A DNA stretch of 64,000 nt, taken from Ceratodon purpureus. Its lineage: Eukaryota; Streptophyta; Bryopsida; Pseudoditrichales; Ditrichaceae. Every line of letters begins with the position of its first letter. The first letter of the stretch is position 1. The notes under the pieces were generated by a model. It saw only the letters and a list, made by a program, of their open reading frames with translations. It did no database searches and was not told the origin of the DNA. Positions 25,118-35,922 of this stretch are shown here, in pieces. The DNA lies in the NCBI GenBank assembly GCA_014871385.1, contig CM026429.1:13181783-13245782 (forward strand), in the 5' to 3' direction. Made by a program: the position numbers and the translations under genes.

Positions 25118-27194
25118 TACAGTGAGAGCACCCATTCCTGTTGGTTTTCGCTTTCCCGGTTTACGTCCAGGCACCTGTAGCCGGCAGCCAATTATGAGTG
25201 GCAGGTATGGGTGCCATGAAAATGAGCTCAAGGAACACCTGTGATGAGGAATAAGTGTGCATGGGCTGAATACAGACACAAAACGCTGTTGTCTTCTGCT
25301 TCAGAAATGACAACTCCAACGTGCATAGATGGAGGCTTTAGTATGCAGATCTATGGCCCTTCTAATCCACAAAAATTGCTTTGTCGTACTCACAATGGGA
25401 GTTGCGTCAACTTAAATTGAATGTAAAGAAGTTCTTGGACGTCTATTTACAACATCTTTTTAGTGGAGATACAATAACCATACATGTTTTGTTAGCATGT
25501 ATTTACACGTGGAAACTAAAAATTTACATCTTCGTATGGGTACACGGTAGAGCTTAGGTGCACAATGCACATAGATATTTTTGACACAAATTTTGTATTC
25601 CGGACTTGACCATCAACACACATTTACATAACTTTGATTGATCTTTGCTTCATCGTTCCATTTTGAGTCACCTGAAGGTCTTGTTGCCTACTAACTTGTC
25701 TGGTTCACTAAATTTTAATTGATGATTTCTAACATATGGCAACAAACACATGATTTTGATACATAGTCGTAGAGCTACAACAACCTTGGTGGAAGTTGAA
25801 GAGTAAGAGACATGGAACCAATTTTTGATCTTGTCAAAAATCTCCTTCCATCGCTTGTAAATTTGAATTATGTCTCTGGACATGCTCTTTTACATAACCT
25901 CAATATTCACCTGTTGGAGTTCATTCAGTAGCCAGAAGATCTTTCAACAATGTTAGCAATGATAGCAAGTATTGTTCCAAATACAGCGTTGTCATCATCA
26001 ACAAATGATGTTAGTACATTTATTCTGCAATTTTTAGATTTATCTACACATCATAAGCTCAACATTATGCATAATTTCTTTTCATACCAATTAAACCTCA
26101 AATCCTAATGACAATTTTGGAAACTCCTGAATCAAGACTTTGAAAAAACTCTTTATACATTATCACCTAGGGAATCAAAACAACATGAATTTTAATCCTT
26201 TGAGGACAATTGAGTTCTTTGAACCATTTAAAAATTTTGGGCACATTCATGTGATGTCGATTTTGGATAAAAGATTCTTGACATAGTAGAAAAGTGATTC
26301 AAAAATTGTCATTATTTTTTTGGTGCCTCGACCGGTGAAAAACTTAGATATTTTTAAAAATAAAATACCCACTCTAGAATAGAGTTACTTGAAATTTTAC
26401 AAATATAGTAATAAAATCGCAATTGGACTAGGTTGCCGAAAATTTCATGAAACCCAATTTAGAAGGAATGGGCTCTTACTGGTTAAGCCAATATGTTTAC
26501 CTTGAAAAACTACCTCAAGTTCCAAACTTCAGGTGTATTCATTCTGATAATGAGAATTGTATGTATAGATGATGTTGTTTCAGGATTCTACCTTGTCCTT
26601 GAATCATGTTTGCAGACATTCAAGTAGTTGCTAAGGGTGAAATGTCCAGCACCTATGAGTGCAATTTTTCTCTTGGTGCAAAGGACTGATCTGGACAAAA
26701 CTGCTATGATTCAGCGACCTACCCAAAGCAGATTGTTGTTTTTTACTTGCCAGCACATGAGCACACATACTCAAAATAAATTAAAGTTATTTATTTATTT
26801 GTTAACAATAGAAAAAACAAAACACCAGTCCCTTTTTGAGGGTTTGGTGTGATTTGAGTGTCTCTTTGTCCAATATTTTTGTATTTGTATCCACAAGACA
26901 TAGACCGAGAATACAAGACTATTTGTTTTATTTTAATAACAAATAAAAATTATATACAAACTAAAGCGAAGGTACAGTGATTCCTATCACTTGTTGTAGC
27001 CGAGGTTGTATGACCCAAACATCAAGAGGAGAAGCGTCCCAACCAATGAAATTATAAAAAACCACAAAGTTTGTCTTCTCGGCCTTCACATTAAGGCCAA
27101 GGTCCAAAGAACGTCGCCTCCAAAAAAGCTTAGGTGGCAACACTTTTGGGAAATTATGACGCCAAAAGTTTCTCATCTCGACCAAAGTTTGGAT
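25118..27194. other. Non-coding AT-rich region
   Basis: No gene was recognised. 27010-27060 shares a short block (caagaggagaagcgtc) with the fold-back arm near 31873, suggesting a fragment of another copy. Confidence 0.3.
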
Positions 27195-27356
27195 TACCGT
27201 ACGTCGTGGTCAGATTCGACAATCCTGTGTCGAAATCCAATTTCCACGTCAGATGTTCAGAGGTCCACGTCATCACAAACATATCAGAAGATGACATGTG
27301 GCACTTTTGCAAGAAAATGAATTAATTTTTGTCGAAACTGACCACGAGGTAGGGTA
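27195..27356. mobile_element. Small MITE, 162 bp, about 26-bp terminal inverted repeats
   Basis: Left end TACCGTACGTCGTGGTCAGA and right end, inverted, TACCCTACCTCGTGGTCAGT continue to pair through a TTCGAC core. No clear target duplication was seen, so the superfamily is open. Confidence 0.6.
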
Positions 27357-27766
27357 TGCTAAATGCTCCACCCAAACTTCCGTCGAGAGAAGAAACCCTT
27401 TCTTCATTAAAATATGCACAAGAAGACAAGGCTCATGGGCTATTAAAAGCTAGTCATGCTTGACTAGCCTTGTCATGTTTTATTTAATGAACCTTTTGAA
27501 AATCATTGGGTTTAGACCAATGTTGTCCAAAAATAAGCTGAACTTCAATCACTCATAACTTTGTCATAACAATGTAGAATTTGCTAAAATTGTTTCTACA
27601 CATTCTTCATTAGTTTTTACACCTTCCCTATCTTTTTCAATTTATTTTTATTATTTCCAATTTTCTATAAATATATGAATATTCGGGTTATAGGTCTTGG
27701 CCTTTGGCCTTCTCTTTTGGGCCTTTACACTATGCCCGGCCAAAGTCCCCAAGTGGATTATATTAA

Positions 27767-27779
27767 CCCTTAAACGTCA
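27767..27779 (+). repeat. piggyBac left terminal inverted repeat
   Basis: CCCTTAAACGTCA directly follows TTAA and is the exact inverse of 31648-31660. Confidence 0.95.
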
Positions 27780-28118
27780 TTTTAGGGCCTGGGGGGGCAG
27801 CCCGTAATTGTGGAGGAGGAATCTTCGAATGGGGCAGGCGGTCGGGCTGTCTCAGCCAGCTTTCGTCGGGCAGCTGCTTCTGTGCCGCACGGTTGCTGCC
27901 AGCCCGGGGTTTGAACCCGGCTGTCCACCCACTATGGACTGGCACCCCCCAAATCAGGCCCCTCCCCCCCCCAAATCAGCCCCCTCCCCAGCAATCCCCA
28001 TCCCCTCAGCAATCCCCATCCCCTCAGCAATTTCCATCCCCCCATCAACCCCCATCACCCCCATCAGTTTAGACACGGCAGACACAGGGTTAGTTCACCT
28101 GTGTAGAAAAAAAGCCAA

Positions 28119-31100
28119 TCAACTCCTCTTGGGACATTTGATTGGCCTCCCTCCTCGAGACCGGGGTATGTCTTGCACTTCAATATTTTGGTGTTCTGGC
28201 AAATTGCTATGGCGCTTCACGTAGCATATGCCAAGACACATTGCTTCTTGACATGTTGGACAGTAATATTGTTGCACTTTTTTACAAACTACACAGGTCC
28301 TCCGCTTTCTCGTTCCATGTCCGGACCATGCCATACTATAATGCAAACCTGTACGGTTTCGTACCTTAGCCTTTGGCATACAAGTTGGCTTCACCGTGGG
28401 CACCTTCGTAAGAGCATAAGCAACACTTAGATTGAAACCAAGGTGTGAGAGTGGTTTTTGGCCTCGTTCCCTCATTGCGGTAACATAGAGAGTGTATGAA
28501 TTCAACAATGTTTGGTCAACCACATGCCAAAGGATTTTATGCCACCACTTGTGGTCTCTACGTTGCACTGAGTAGTAGCTACGGAGTTGGTCTTGTACAT
28601 CTACTCCACGCATATGCTTTTGGTAATGCACGAGAACAGGAGAAGAAGGAATTTGAATTGTACTAGTTTCATGCCACCGGTCAACAAACAATGACCTAGA
28701 GCAATCAACAGGGCTACATGCAGTAGATAGCAATGAGACAGGTTTGTTATCGTACCAGGTCACTCCACACATCCGGTTAGAAGCGTGTACACGGTACCAC
28801 AATTGGCCTCTTGTCCCACTTGTAGACGCCATCGTCAAAGCATCTGGCCAGCCCTTACGATTCGTTCGTATTGTTCCCGTTGCAAAGATGTTATTTTTCA
28901 TCAACTCCCAAAACAAAGAAGGACTTGTGAAGAAATTGTCACAAGTCACGATATGTCCTTTACCTCCATAACCTTCTAGCAATGACAACACGGTTCTTGA
29001 GCCTACATTCCCTGTTTTCTCAAGCTTGTCATCTGCACCGCAATAAATTTGGATCTTCTGCACATACTTCGACAAGCTGTTAGCAAGACAAAAAATTTTG
29101 ATTCCATACTGAGTGGGCTTCGCTTTCATATACTGGCGGATTGGTGAGTACTTCCCTGTATACTTTATCATCATCTCATCAACACAAAGATTTTGCTCAG
29201 CATTCCAGTACTGAGCACAAAGGTCATTTAGAGCATTCACAAGCCAAGCTGTTTTCGCAATCTTGCTGAATTCTGGGTCACCTCTGTCAGTCACTACCTG
29301 ATTGTTATCAACAAGATGTATACATCGAATAATACCCTCAAAACGTGTTCGTGACATGGCATTAGAGATAGCACGGGTTCGAAACAAATCAGAATCTCTT
29401 GACCAATGCAAACGTTGGTGGGGAACTCGTTTCAAAGACATGAGCATCAAAACACCCAAAAAAATGAGGAGTTCAGAGAGAATAAGAGGTGACCATTTTG
29501 GCCCGCCTCTCGTTCCCCCTTCACAAGAACTGGATGAAGCATACAAGTTAGTCATTCTAATGATTTGAACTAAAATATTCGAAGGCCAGAACAACATAAA
29601 GAAATGGACAGGCTCGGTGCAGTGAAGCAAGGGATCCTTCAAACCTGGTGCCTCACCTGTCCAGTGCACACGCGGAAGCTGGGTCGCTGGTGAATTCCAC
29701 ATCTCTGCAGCAAACCTTTTCTCTACAGGAAGCTCGCTGAACTCTTCGAATGAGAGATCGCAATCCAAACCAAGCTCACGAGTAGTCACCTCAGGAGTGA
29801 TAAACCACTTCTTACTGTTTGGTGTGAGTTCCATGTTCTCCAACTCGTCGATGCTGCATGCTTGAGAATCGGACAAGCCCGGCAAGTACTCAGACTCCTC
29901 TCCGCTACCACTGTGATCGCTCCGATCTGGTGCCTCCAAATGCTCACCCCACAGCTGCAGCTCGCTAACCCTTCTCCCGTCGCCTTCGTCAACGAATTCA
30001 ACGACCGCCTCTGCCACATCAAAGCACCCCCACGGCCCGAACAGCAAAACAGACAACATGTCGATGGCCTCCTCTGGGTCATAAAACTCGGCAACTACAG
30101 TACCCCAGAAGGACTCTAATGCCATCGCTGCACTTGACTCATCAATAACCAAAGTGGACAACTCCAGACGAGGTACAATGCATACACGACCACGCAATCC
30201 CAAGTCATACAGAGGAACATGTAATCTTTTTTTTTCATCTTTTCTCAAAGTTACATTTCTTGAGTTGAGATTTCCTGAAGTCCATATCCTCTCAAACTGC
30301 GCTTCTGTGTCATCGGACAATTCACAAATATCCGTGCAATTGAGTGCACCTAACAACTCCTGTACCTCGGAAATCGTCGGCGGTTCAGATGCCTGTCCAT
30401 AATCAATGAGTTGTGGGTGAGATTGGTCTCGAGATGAGAACAGACCATCGAGCTCTACAGGGCTACGGAGCTGGAAAGAGGAGGTCTCACCTGAGCCTAC
30501 TCGAGTTGCCGAAGACCGCCGCTTTCGCTGCCGACCTTGCCCCTGCAGACCCTCTCGCACTGCACCCTTCGAAGCACGGCTTCTCTTCCGCGCACCCAAA
30601 GAGCTCGTCTCACCTCCACTGCGAACGCTCTGATTGACAGTCGGTGTTCCCCCTTGCCCGAAGTCCACTGTCTGCCGGACCTCCTGCAACTCTTGCGCTT
30701 CCGAGAAGGAAATTATCTGCTGCACCGAAATGGTCTGCGCTTGCCGAGGTGCGCTGCTAGCACCCTGGTTTGCGGCATTCCCACTGCGAAGAGGTCGGAA
30801 GGGCCGGAATTGGTGACCGAGGCCCACATCAGCAGCATCCCCTGTGTCCATTTCGGTGACGCTGCGTGGCTCTACCTTCGGCTCCTCGTCCGGCCACCAC
30901 AAGTCACGAAGACCCCGATTCACTGCGAAGGAGAAACCAACAGCATCACCTTCAACCCTGCGCTCTGTCCACCCTAACAGCTGCGCAACTTGGCGCCGGA
31001 AAAGAAAACGGAAGTTCTTCGCTTGTGGACGTGCCGGCCACTGCACTCCCTTCGGCAATGGCAAGGAGACGAGGTGCTCTTCGTCAAGGCACTTCAATAC

Positions 31101-31220
31101 CTCCGCAACTACGAGATCACCTTGTCCCTGCTCTACACGCAGCCATTCCTCTAATTCGCGCTTGAATTGATCGTCCCGAGCATTATCAACAGCGCCACTC
31201 ACTCGCTGCACTTGAGTCAT
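28119..31220 (-). CDS. piggyBac transposase (DDE_Tnp_1_7 family), 1033 residues
   Basis: This DDE/D transposase excises the element and reinserts it at TTAA without leaving a footprint, acting in the nucleus. The core spans about residues 535-935. Catalytic aspartates are D681 (LCVDEMMIKYTGK), D761 (VTCDNFFTS) and D874 with the accompanying D877 (MRGVDVQDQLRSYYS), all present. The C-terminus has the family's Cys-rich zinc-binding domain: C976, C979, C987, C990, C995, C999 and H1004. The N-terminal region of about 530 residues is several times longer than in insect piggyBac. It contains a globular-looking segment at 20-110, an Arg/Lys-rich stretch near 211-236 (possible nuclear signal), a second folded-looking segment at 330-430 and an acidic stretch at 430-500. 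There is no internal stop or frame break. The start is the first Met, about 440 bp inside the right terminus. Confidence 0.95.
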   Translation of the reverse strand: MTQVQRVSGAVDNARDDQFKRELEEWLRVEQGQGDLVVAEVLKCLDEEHLVSLPLPKGVQWPARPQAKNFRFLFRRQVAQLLGWTERRVEGDAVGFSFAVNRGLRDLWWPDEEPKVEPRSVTEMDTGDAADVGLGHQFRPFRPLRSGNAANQGASSAPRQAQTISVQQIISFSEAQELQEVRQTVDFGQGGTPTVNQSVRSGGETSSLGARKRSRASKGAVREGLQGQGRQRKRRSSATRVGSGETSSFQLRSPVELDGLFSSRDQSHPQLIDYGQASEPPTISEVQELLGALNCTDICELSDDTEAQFERIWTSGNLNSRNVTLRKDEKKRLHVPLYDLGLRGRVCIVPRLELSTLVIDESSAAMALESFWGTVVAEFYDPEEAIDMLSVLLFGPWGCFDVAEAVVEFVDEGDGRRVSELQLWGEHLEAPDRSDHSGSGEESEYLPGLSDSQACSIDELENMELTPNSKKWFITPEVTTRELGLDCDLSFEEFSELPVEKRFAAEMWNSPATQLPRVHWTGEAPGLKDPLLHCTEPVHFFMLFWPSNILVQIIRMTNLYASSSSCEGGTRGGPKWSPLILSELLIFLGVLMLMSLKRVPHQRLHWSRDSDLFRTRAISNAMSRTRFEGIIRCIHLVDNNQVVTDRGDPEFSKIAKTAWLVNALNDLCAQYWNAEQNLCVDEMMIKYTGKYSPIRQYMKAKPTQYGIKIFCLANSLSKYVQKIQIYCGADDKLEKTGNVGSRTVLSLLEGYGGKGHIVTCDNFFTSPSLFWELMKNNIFATGTIRTNRKGWPDALTMASTSGTRGQLWYRVHASNRMCGVTWYDNKPVSLLSTACSPVDCSRSLFVDRWHETSTIQIPSSPVLVHYQKHMRGVDVQDQLRSYYSVQRRDHKWWHKILWHVVDQTLLNSYTLYVTAMRERGQKPLSHLGFNLSVAYALTKVPTVKPTCMPKAKVRNRTGLHYSMAWSGHGTRKRRTCVVCKKVQQYYCPTCQEAMCLGICYVKRHSNLPEHQNIEVQDIPRSRGGRPIKCPKRS

Positions 31221-31647
31221 CTCTCCCGAAGCTCTCCGGCGGAGATGTCGCGCACACTGCCTCTCCCCAACGACCGTCTGTCCGCTGAAACGGACCCTCT
31301 CAACGTCTCCGACAACGCCGCTCCCGAAACCTTCAAATTGCTAAAAAAAAAAACCTACGGAGCCTCTCCTCTTAGGGTAACGGTGCTGCTAATTGTGCAA
31401 AAAACCGCACGGCCGAGACCCTCTCAACGGGCATGCAAACGGGCTGAAACAAAAACGGCACTCTCTTCTTGCGAAACACTCGCGATTGAATACAACGATC
31501 GAGGACTGCTCTACACGCTGCACCGAAATGATCATTCGAAGCGCATTCGCGCCCTGCGCCGAACGGTACCTCCTGCGTCGCCTCTCGTTGACTCATTCTC
31601 CCGCGCGAGGGAAAAAACTCACAAAACCCAGCCCCTCGAGCATAGGG

Positions 31648-31660
31648 TGACGTTTAAGGG
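31648..31660 (-). repeat. piggyBac right terminal inverted repeat
   Basis: TGACGTTTAAGGG is followed immediately by TTAA and is the exact inverse of 27767-27779. Confidence 0.95.
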
Positions 31661-32290
31661 TTAAGATTACTATTCAGCCCAAAGGCTTCTCCTCTCGATC
31701 AAGTTCGGGACAGTGGACTCAGGCTTCTATTCTCAAGTTTGGCCTAGTCTAAAGCAGCTTTTAGGTTAGGTTGGGTTATTTATTGTCCGTTTCTTGTATT
31801 GCATTCTATGTTGAAATGGATATATTGTGTCGAACTTACCTAACATATATTAAGGGCCAAACTAAGCCCAAATCAAGAGGAGAGGCGTCTGTTTTTTGAA
31901 CAAAATTATCTCAAGAGGCCGGGCCTTTGGGCTGAAAAAATATATTAAAATAATTCACTCGAGACCTTTGGCCAATCATAGTGTGAAGCCCCAAAGTCCA
32001 AGTTCAAAGGCCACGACCAATGGTCCAAATATCTAAAAGTTTATAGAAAATTGGGAAAATTTTCAAAAACTCTAAAAAAGAACAGGAAAGATGTAAAAAG
32101 TAATGAAAATTTGAGGAATTGTTTTTAGAAATATCTACATTATTATGACAAATTTATGAGTAATTGAAATCCAACTAATTTTTTTACCATCATGGTGTTA
32201 TGCCAATGATTATAAAAATATTTATTAATAGAGCATGAGAAGAGTTGTAGAGCATAACCTGCTCTTAACAACTTTAAAAGCAACACAAAT

Positions 32291-35160
32291 TTTTGATTAT
32301 TATTGTCTTGATTAGAAGTATGATCATGTTGTAAATGCTTTTGCACATGTTCAAAATGTCCATTAATCAAATCTATTAATCATCAAAATAACAACAAACA
32401 ACAAAATTCTAATCTTTTTAGCACTAAAGACAAATCTAATGTTCTATAGGTTTAACTATCCATTTCTAATAAATTAATATGTATTTTATGCTGATTATTT
32501 ATTATTTATTACTATTGATATCAGAATTTCAACTTATCTTTCTTTTTATTATAAATATTAATGCTAATAGAGCAACAAAAATTTCATAAGATGTGTAGGG
32601 TATGTTGACGTTCTTTATAACATATAGAAGTAGTAGTTTTAAAGATTACAAATTTCACACGAAAAAGATTTTTTTGATGTTTTAATTGAAAGCTTCAATC
32701 AAAGTGAATTTTAAAGTGCCAAAAGTAATAAAAGATTTCGATGCAATTGCATCTCTAGTATGATAGAATTCTCCCGGGAGCCGTCACACTGCTTGATGTG
32801 GTTTGACTTCAGCTTTGGCTGGACAAATACCTTTGGATCTGCATGTCCTACCGCGAAAATGGGGATGATCTAGTCTGGGTGTTGGCTCACCTTGACCTGA
32901 AGGATTGTAAGTTCAATCAAGAAATATTCACCAATAAAAAACATGCATAGCAAGAGGAATGATAAAACTTACTTGAGAAGGCCAAAGAACTACAGGGATT
33001 AAGAAATAAACTACAATTTTGGACCCTCCACATGATTTAGTTAAGTATCGCAATGTAGCAAAAATAGTATTGTGCAAAGAACACATGAGAGTTGGCATGA
33101 GTAATAGTTTGTGATGGAACAACCTATACATTATTGTGCGTAACATATAAATAAATCTAGTGGACTTTGGGGTCTTTTTAAAACATAAGTTTGTGTTAAT
33201 TCTAAAGATTAAATGATAGTTCCAAAAATTAATTTCAAGTGAGGTTTAAGAAATTAAAAACTCTTCGCTAAGATGAAATTAAATTTCCTTCGCTAAGAGG
33301 TGATTCATTGTTATAAAAAAATAAAAATAAAAATAAAACAGAAGCGGAGGGAGGAGGGGGAAGAAAATTGAAAAAAAAGAAAAAAAGAAGGTCGTTTAAA
33401 AATTTCAAAAAAAATTGAAAAAATAAAAATAAAAATAAAAATAAAGGTTGAAAATATAAATCAAAATCTGAAATAAAGAGTAGAGGTCTCTGAATCACCT
33501 CTGACGACAGAAACAGGAGTGGCTATAGAAATGGGGATGGCCGGAGCTCTGGAAGCTGGAGAGTGTGTTGCTTGAATAAGTTCAATTGTTACGACATGCT
33601 CGTTGCCAAACTTCTCCATGGCTACTTTGCGCACAATATTCTTCCATAGCTCAAGCAGTGCCTGCAACGTAAGGTTAATATCACTCTTGCTTACCTTTCT
33701 CTACACTCGTCTCTTGAATACACCTCTAAGAACTGCTTTGATGCTAGCCATATATAAAGGCGAATCTAAAACTTTCCGAGCGGCACTTATGTAGTACAAG
33801 AACTAACTTCAAACGAAACCTGCCTAAACTCTGATGCAGCAAAGAGAGAAACAAAAATACACAACAAACCTGAAAGTCGATCTCAACTTCAAGTAGTACG
33901 CTAACTATGCGATGAGAGCATCATTTGTCTTTTGGTTCAGAATTCATCATTTCTGGATCCTACGATTTGTCTCCAGAGTTGATCTCATTGTATGAGGAAG
34001 CCTGTGAAGGGTATTTGAGTTGCAGTGAACACGTTAGTTACCAGCCTGACACGTAAACAAGGATTTCAATGCAATGCAATTTGTGTTGGATATTTTTTTT
34101 CCCTCTATTCGGGTCCTCATTATGGAAAAAAATATTTGCTAATTGCAAGGATATACGGACATGTTTTTTTTTGGTCTATCACAGTCTTTACATCAAAAGG
34201 CATAAAGACAGTGTTTGAAGATTTCAACCAAAAACCTTTAATGGTATAGCAACAATGCAACAAAAGTTGATCCTCGCAAAATAAAGCGGGTTAAAAAATC
34301 CTATTTGAAAACTTTTGGCGGCATAACCGATGGTGATACAACATTTATCTTCTTTGTATTGCCGCTTTCCTCAAATCCACTTTACACTACTAGAAGGAGT
34401 ATGCACATCTATACATTCTACCACCATTGACTTCCATCACTTCAAATTTATCACTAGACTATTATAACTATATTCTCTTATTGCTTAACACTAAGATTCA
34501 TATAAATGAAAAGTAATTTCACTTATCAGAAATTGCTTCCCATTAACAAGGATCCCCTAAGAAAGATACTTCCTTAAAAGACAAGTTAATGAAAAAACTC
34601 ATTCACAACTTCAACATCATAGTCTAAGAGCATCCTGAGTGGTGCCGTATCAATTATCCCCTAAAAGCCCACTAATGAACAGTTACACCACAATTACAAA
34701 AGTGAGTGGAATTTTGGTCCTCCCTTAAAGATGACTTGTAAACAGTTTCTTTACTTGGTTGTTGTGAAACTTTTTAACAAGTTCCGAAAGAAATCCAAAT
34801 CCAAGTGTAGTGGAAAGAAGATTGAAAGATGAAAGCTTGAAATTTTCTATTTCCGGCGATTTAAGGGTGACCTTGAATGAGCTGAAATTTAGAGGACCAC
34901 GGCCCTTTAGAGGTCACGATTTGGATGAGAAAAATGTTTAGAAACCACCACTGGGAGCTCAGAGGACCCTTAAGCCTCTAACCCGGATGAAGCCGGATGG
35001 AGGTTTAAGGGCATTGGAGTCGACCAGGAATGCTCCACAGAGTCCACACATGAAACTCCTCCTGACTGAAACACAAATCACCCAAACACTCAACCGCTTC
35101 CAGCAAACCAAAGACACCACCAACCAGTCACCTCCTTTCTAACTCCCCATTGGACCAAAC
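32291..35160. other. Non-coding region upstream of plastocyanin
   Basis: It is AT-rich with A-rich purine tracts at 33310-33450. No supported gene was found. GAGCAT-starting words near 34627 and, inverted, near 35033 could be ends of a small element, but they pair poorly. Confidence 0.3.
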
Positions 35161-35173
35161 CAACAAAAATCAT

Positions 35174-35200
35174 CCGACGTGGACCCGCTGACGTGGCACC
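35174..35200 (+). promoter_or_regulatory. Possible ACGT-core promoter elements of plastocyanin
   Basis: Two ACGT cores (CCGACGTGGA and TGACGTGGCA) lie about 220-250 bp before the start codon. Such cores bind bZIP factors and are common in light-regulated promoters. This is inferred from motif and position only. Confidence 0.3.
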
Positions 35201-35421
35201 CAAAAAGCCCCCCGAAACACCCAACACTATCGAAACTCTGCGGTCCTCCTGGGCTGTGGCAGCGTTATCTGCAGCACCCCAATAACGATCTCCCATCAGA
35301 TATCCAACATATCCATCGCCACCCCGCAACCCTTAAACCATCGCAATTCCACTCTCACTCCCAAACTCTCACACTCTCCGAAACTCTCCGAAAACCAACT
35401 CACCTCGATCAATCACCTGCA

Positions 35422-35922
35422 ATGGCGTCCATCGCAGCTGCCGTCGCCGTGCCCACCTTCACGGGCCTCAAGGCCGAGACCAGGGCCGCGCCCGCCGTCG
35501 TCTCCACCTCCACGGTGGTGCGCATGGCGCCGGTTCGCGCTTCGGCCAGCAGCGATGCCTTGAGGACCGTGGGCAAGGCCCTCGTCGCCGGAGTGAGCTC
35601 CTTGGTGCTCGTGGCGTCGGCGAATGCCGCCACTGTGAAGATGGGAGGCGATGACGGTGCGCTCGGATTTTACCCGAGCTCGTTGAGCGTGGCGGCTGGG
35701 GAGACCGTGACGTTTGTGAACAACAAGGCGTTCCCGCATAACGTTGTGTTCGATGAGGATGCGGTGCCGGCTGGTGTGAAGGTCGATGACTTGACGCATG
35801 AGGATTACTTGAACGGGCCTGGGGAGAGCTTCTCCGTTACGTTGAAGACGCCCGGGACTTATGAGTACTACTGCGAGCCCCACCAGGGTGCCGGCATGAA
35901 GGGCAGCATCACTGTGTCGTAG
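35422..35922 (+). CDS. petE: Plastocyanin precursor
   Basis: This single-exon gene encodes 166 residues. Plastocyanin is the soluble copper protein that carries electrons from cytochrome f to photosystem I in the thylakoid lumen. Residues 1-69 are a bipartite leader: a Ser/Thr/Ala-rich stromal part, then a hydrophobic lumen-targeting segment (VAGVSSLVLVASANA) with an ANA cleavage site. The mature protein starts at ATVKMGG and is 97 residues, the usual length. All copper ligands are present: His in FPHNVVF, and Cys, His and Met in YYCEPHQGAGMKG. The open frame extends upstream, but the Met at 35422 gives the expected leader. Codon use is strongly GC-rich compared with flanking DNA, as expected for a highly expressed photosynthetic gene. 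Confidence 0.95.
   Translation: MASIAAAVAVPTFTGLKAETRAAPAVVSTSTVVRMAPVRASASSDALRTVGKALVAGVSSLVLVASANAATVKMGGDDGALGFYPSSLSVAAGETVTFVNNKAFPHNVVFDEDAVPAGVKVDDLTHEDYLNGPGESFSVTLKTPGTYEYYCEPHQGAGMKGSITVS

Larger units (their letters stand above)
27767..31660 (-). mobile_element. Complete piggyBac transposon, 3894 bp
   Basis: The element is flanked by TTAA on both sides (27763-27766 and 31661-31664), with perfect 13-bp terminal inverted repeats CCCTTAAACGTCA at both ends. It carries one uninterrupted transposase frame on the minus strand and little else. Intact termini, target duplication and frame indicate a recent and possibly still mobile insertion. Its target is the left arm of an older inverted-repeat element. 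Confidence 0.95.
27440..32290. mobile_element. Older fold-back element interrupted by piggyBac
   Basis: The left arm (about 27440-27766 continuing at 31665-31745) pairs with the right arm (about 31830-32290) as a diverged inverted repeat. Shared blocks include cactcataactttgtcata against ttactcataaatttgtcata, attttctata, acactatg, ggccaaag and cagcccaaagg. The pairing runs through the point where piggyBac sits, so the left arm was continuous before that insertion. Without piggyBac the element is about 0.95 kb. It has no coding capacity; the outer ends and family are not resolved. Confidence 0.7.

Noticed and set aside
32928-33498. Short hydrophobic frames on the minus strand
   Set aside because: Phe/Leu-rich translation of A-rich purine tracts, without start context or homology.
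34627-35040. Possible MITE with GAGCAT ends upstream of plastocyanin
   Set aside because: The inverted ends agree over only about six bases and no target duplication is visible.
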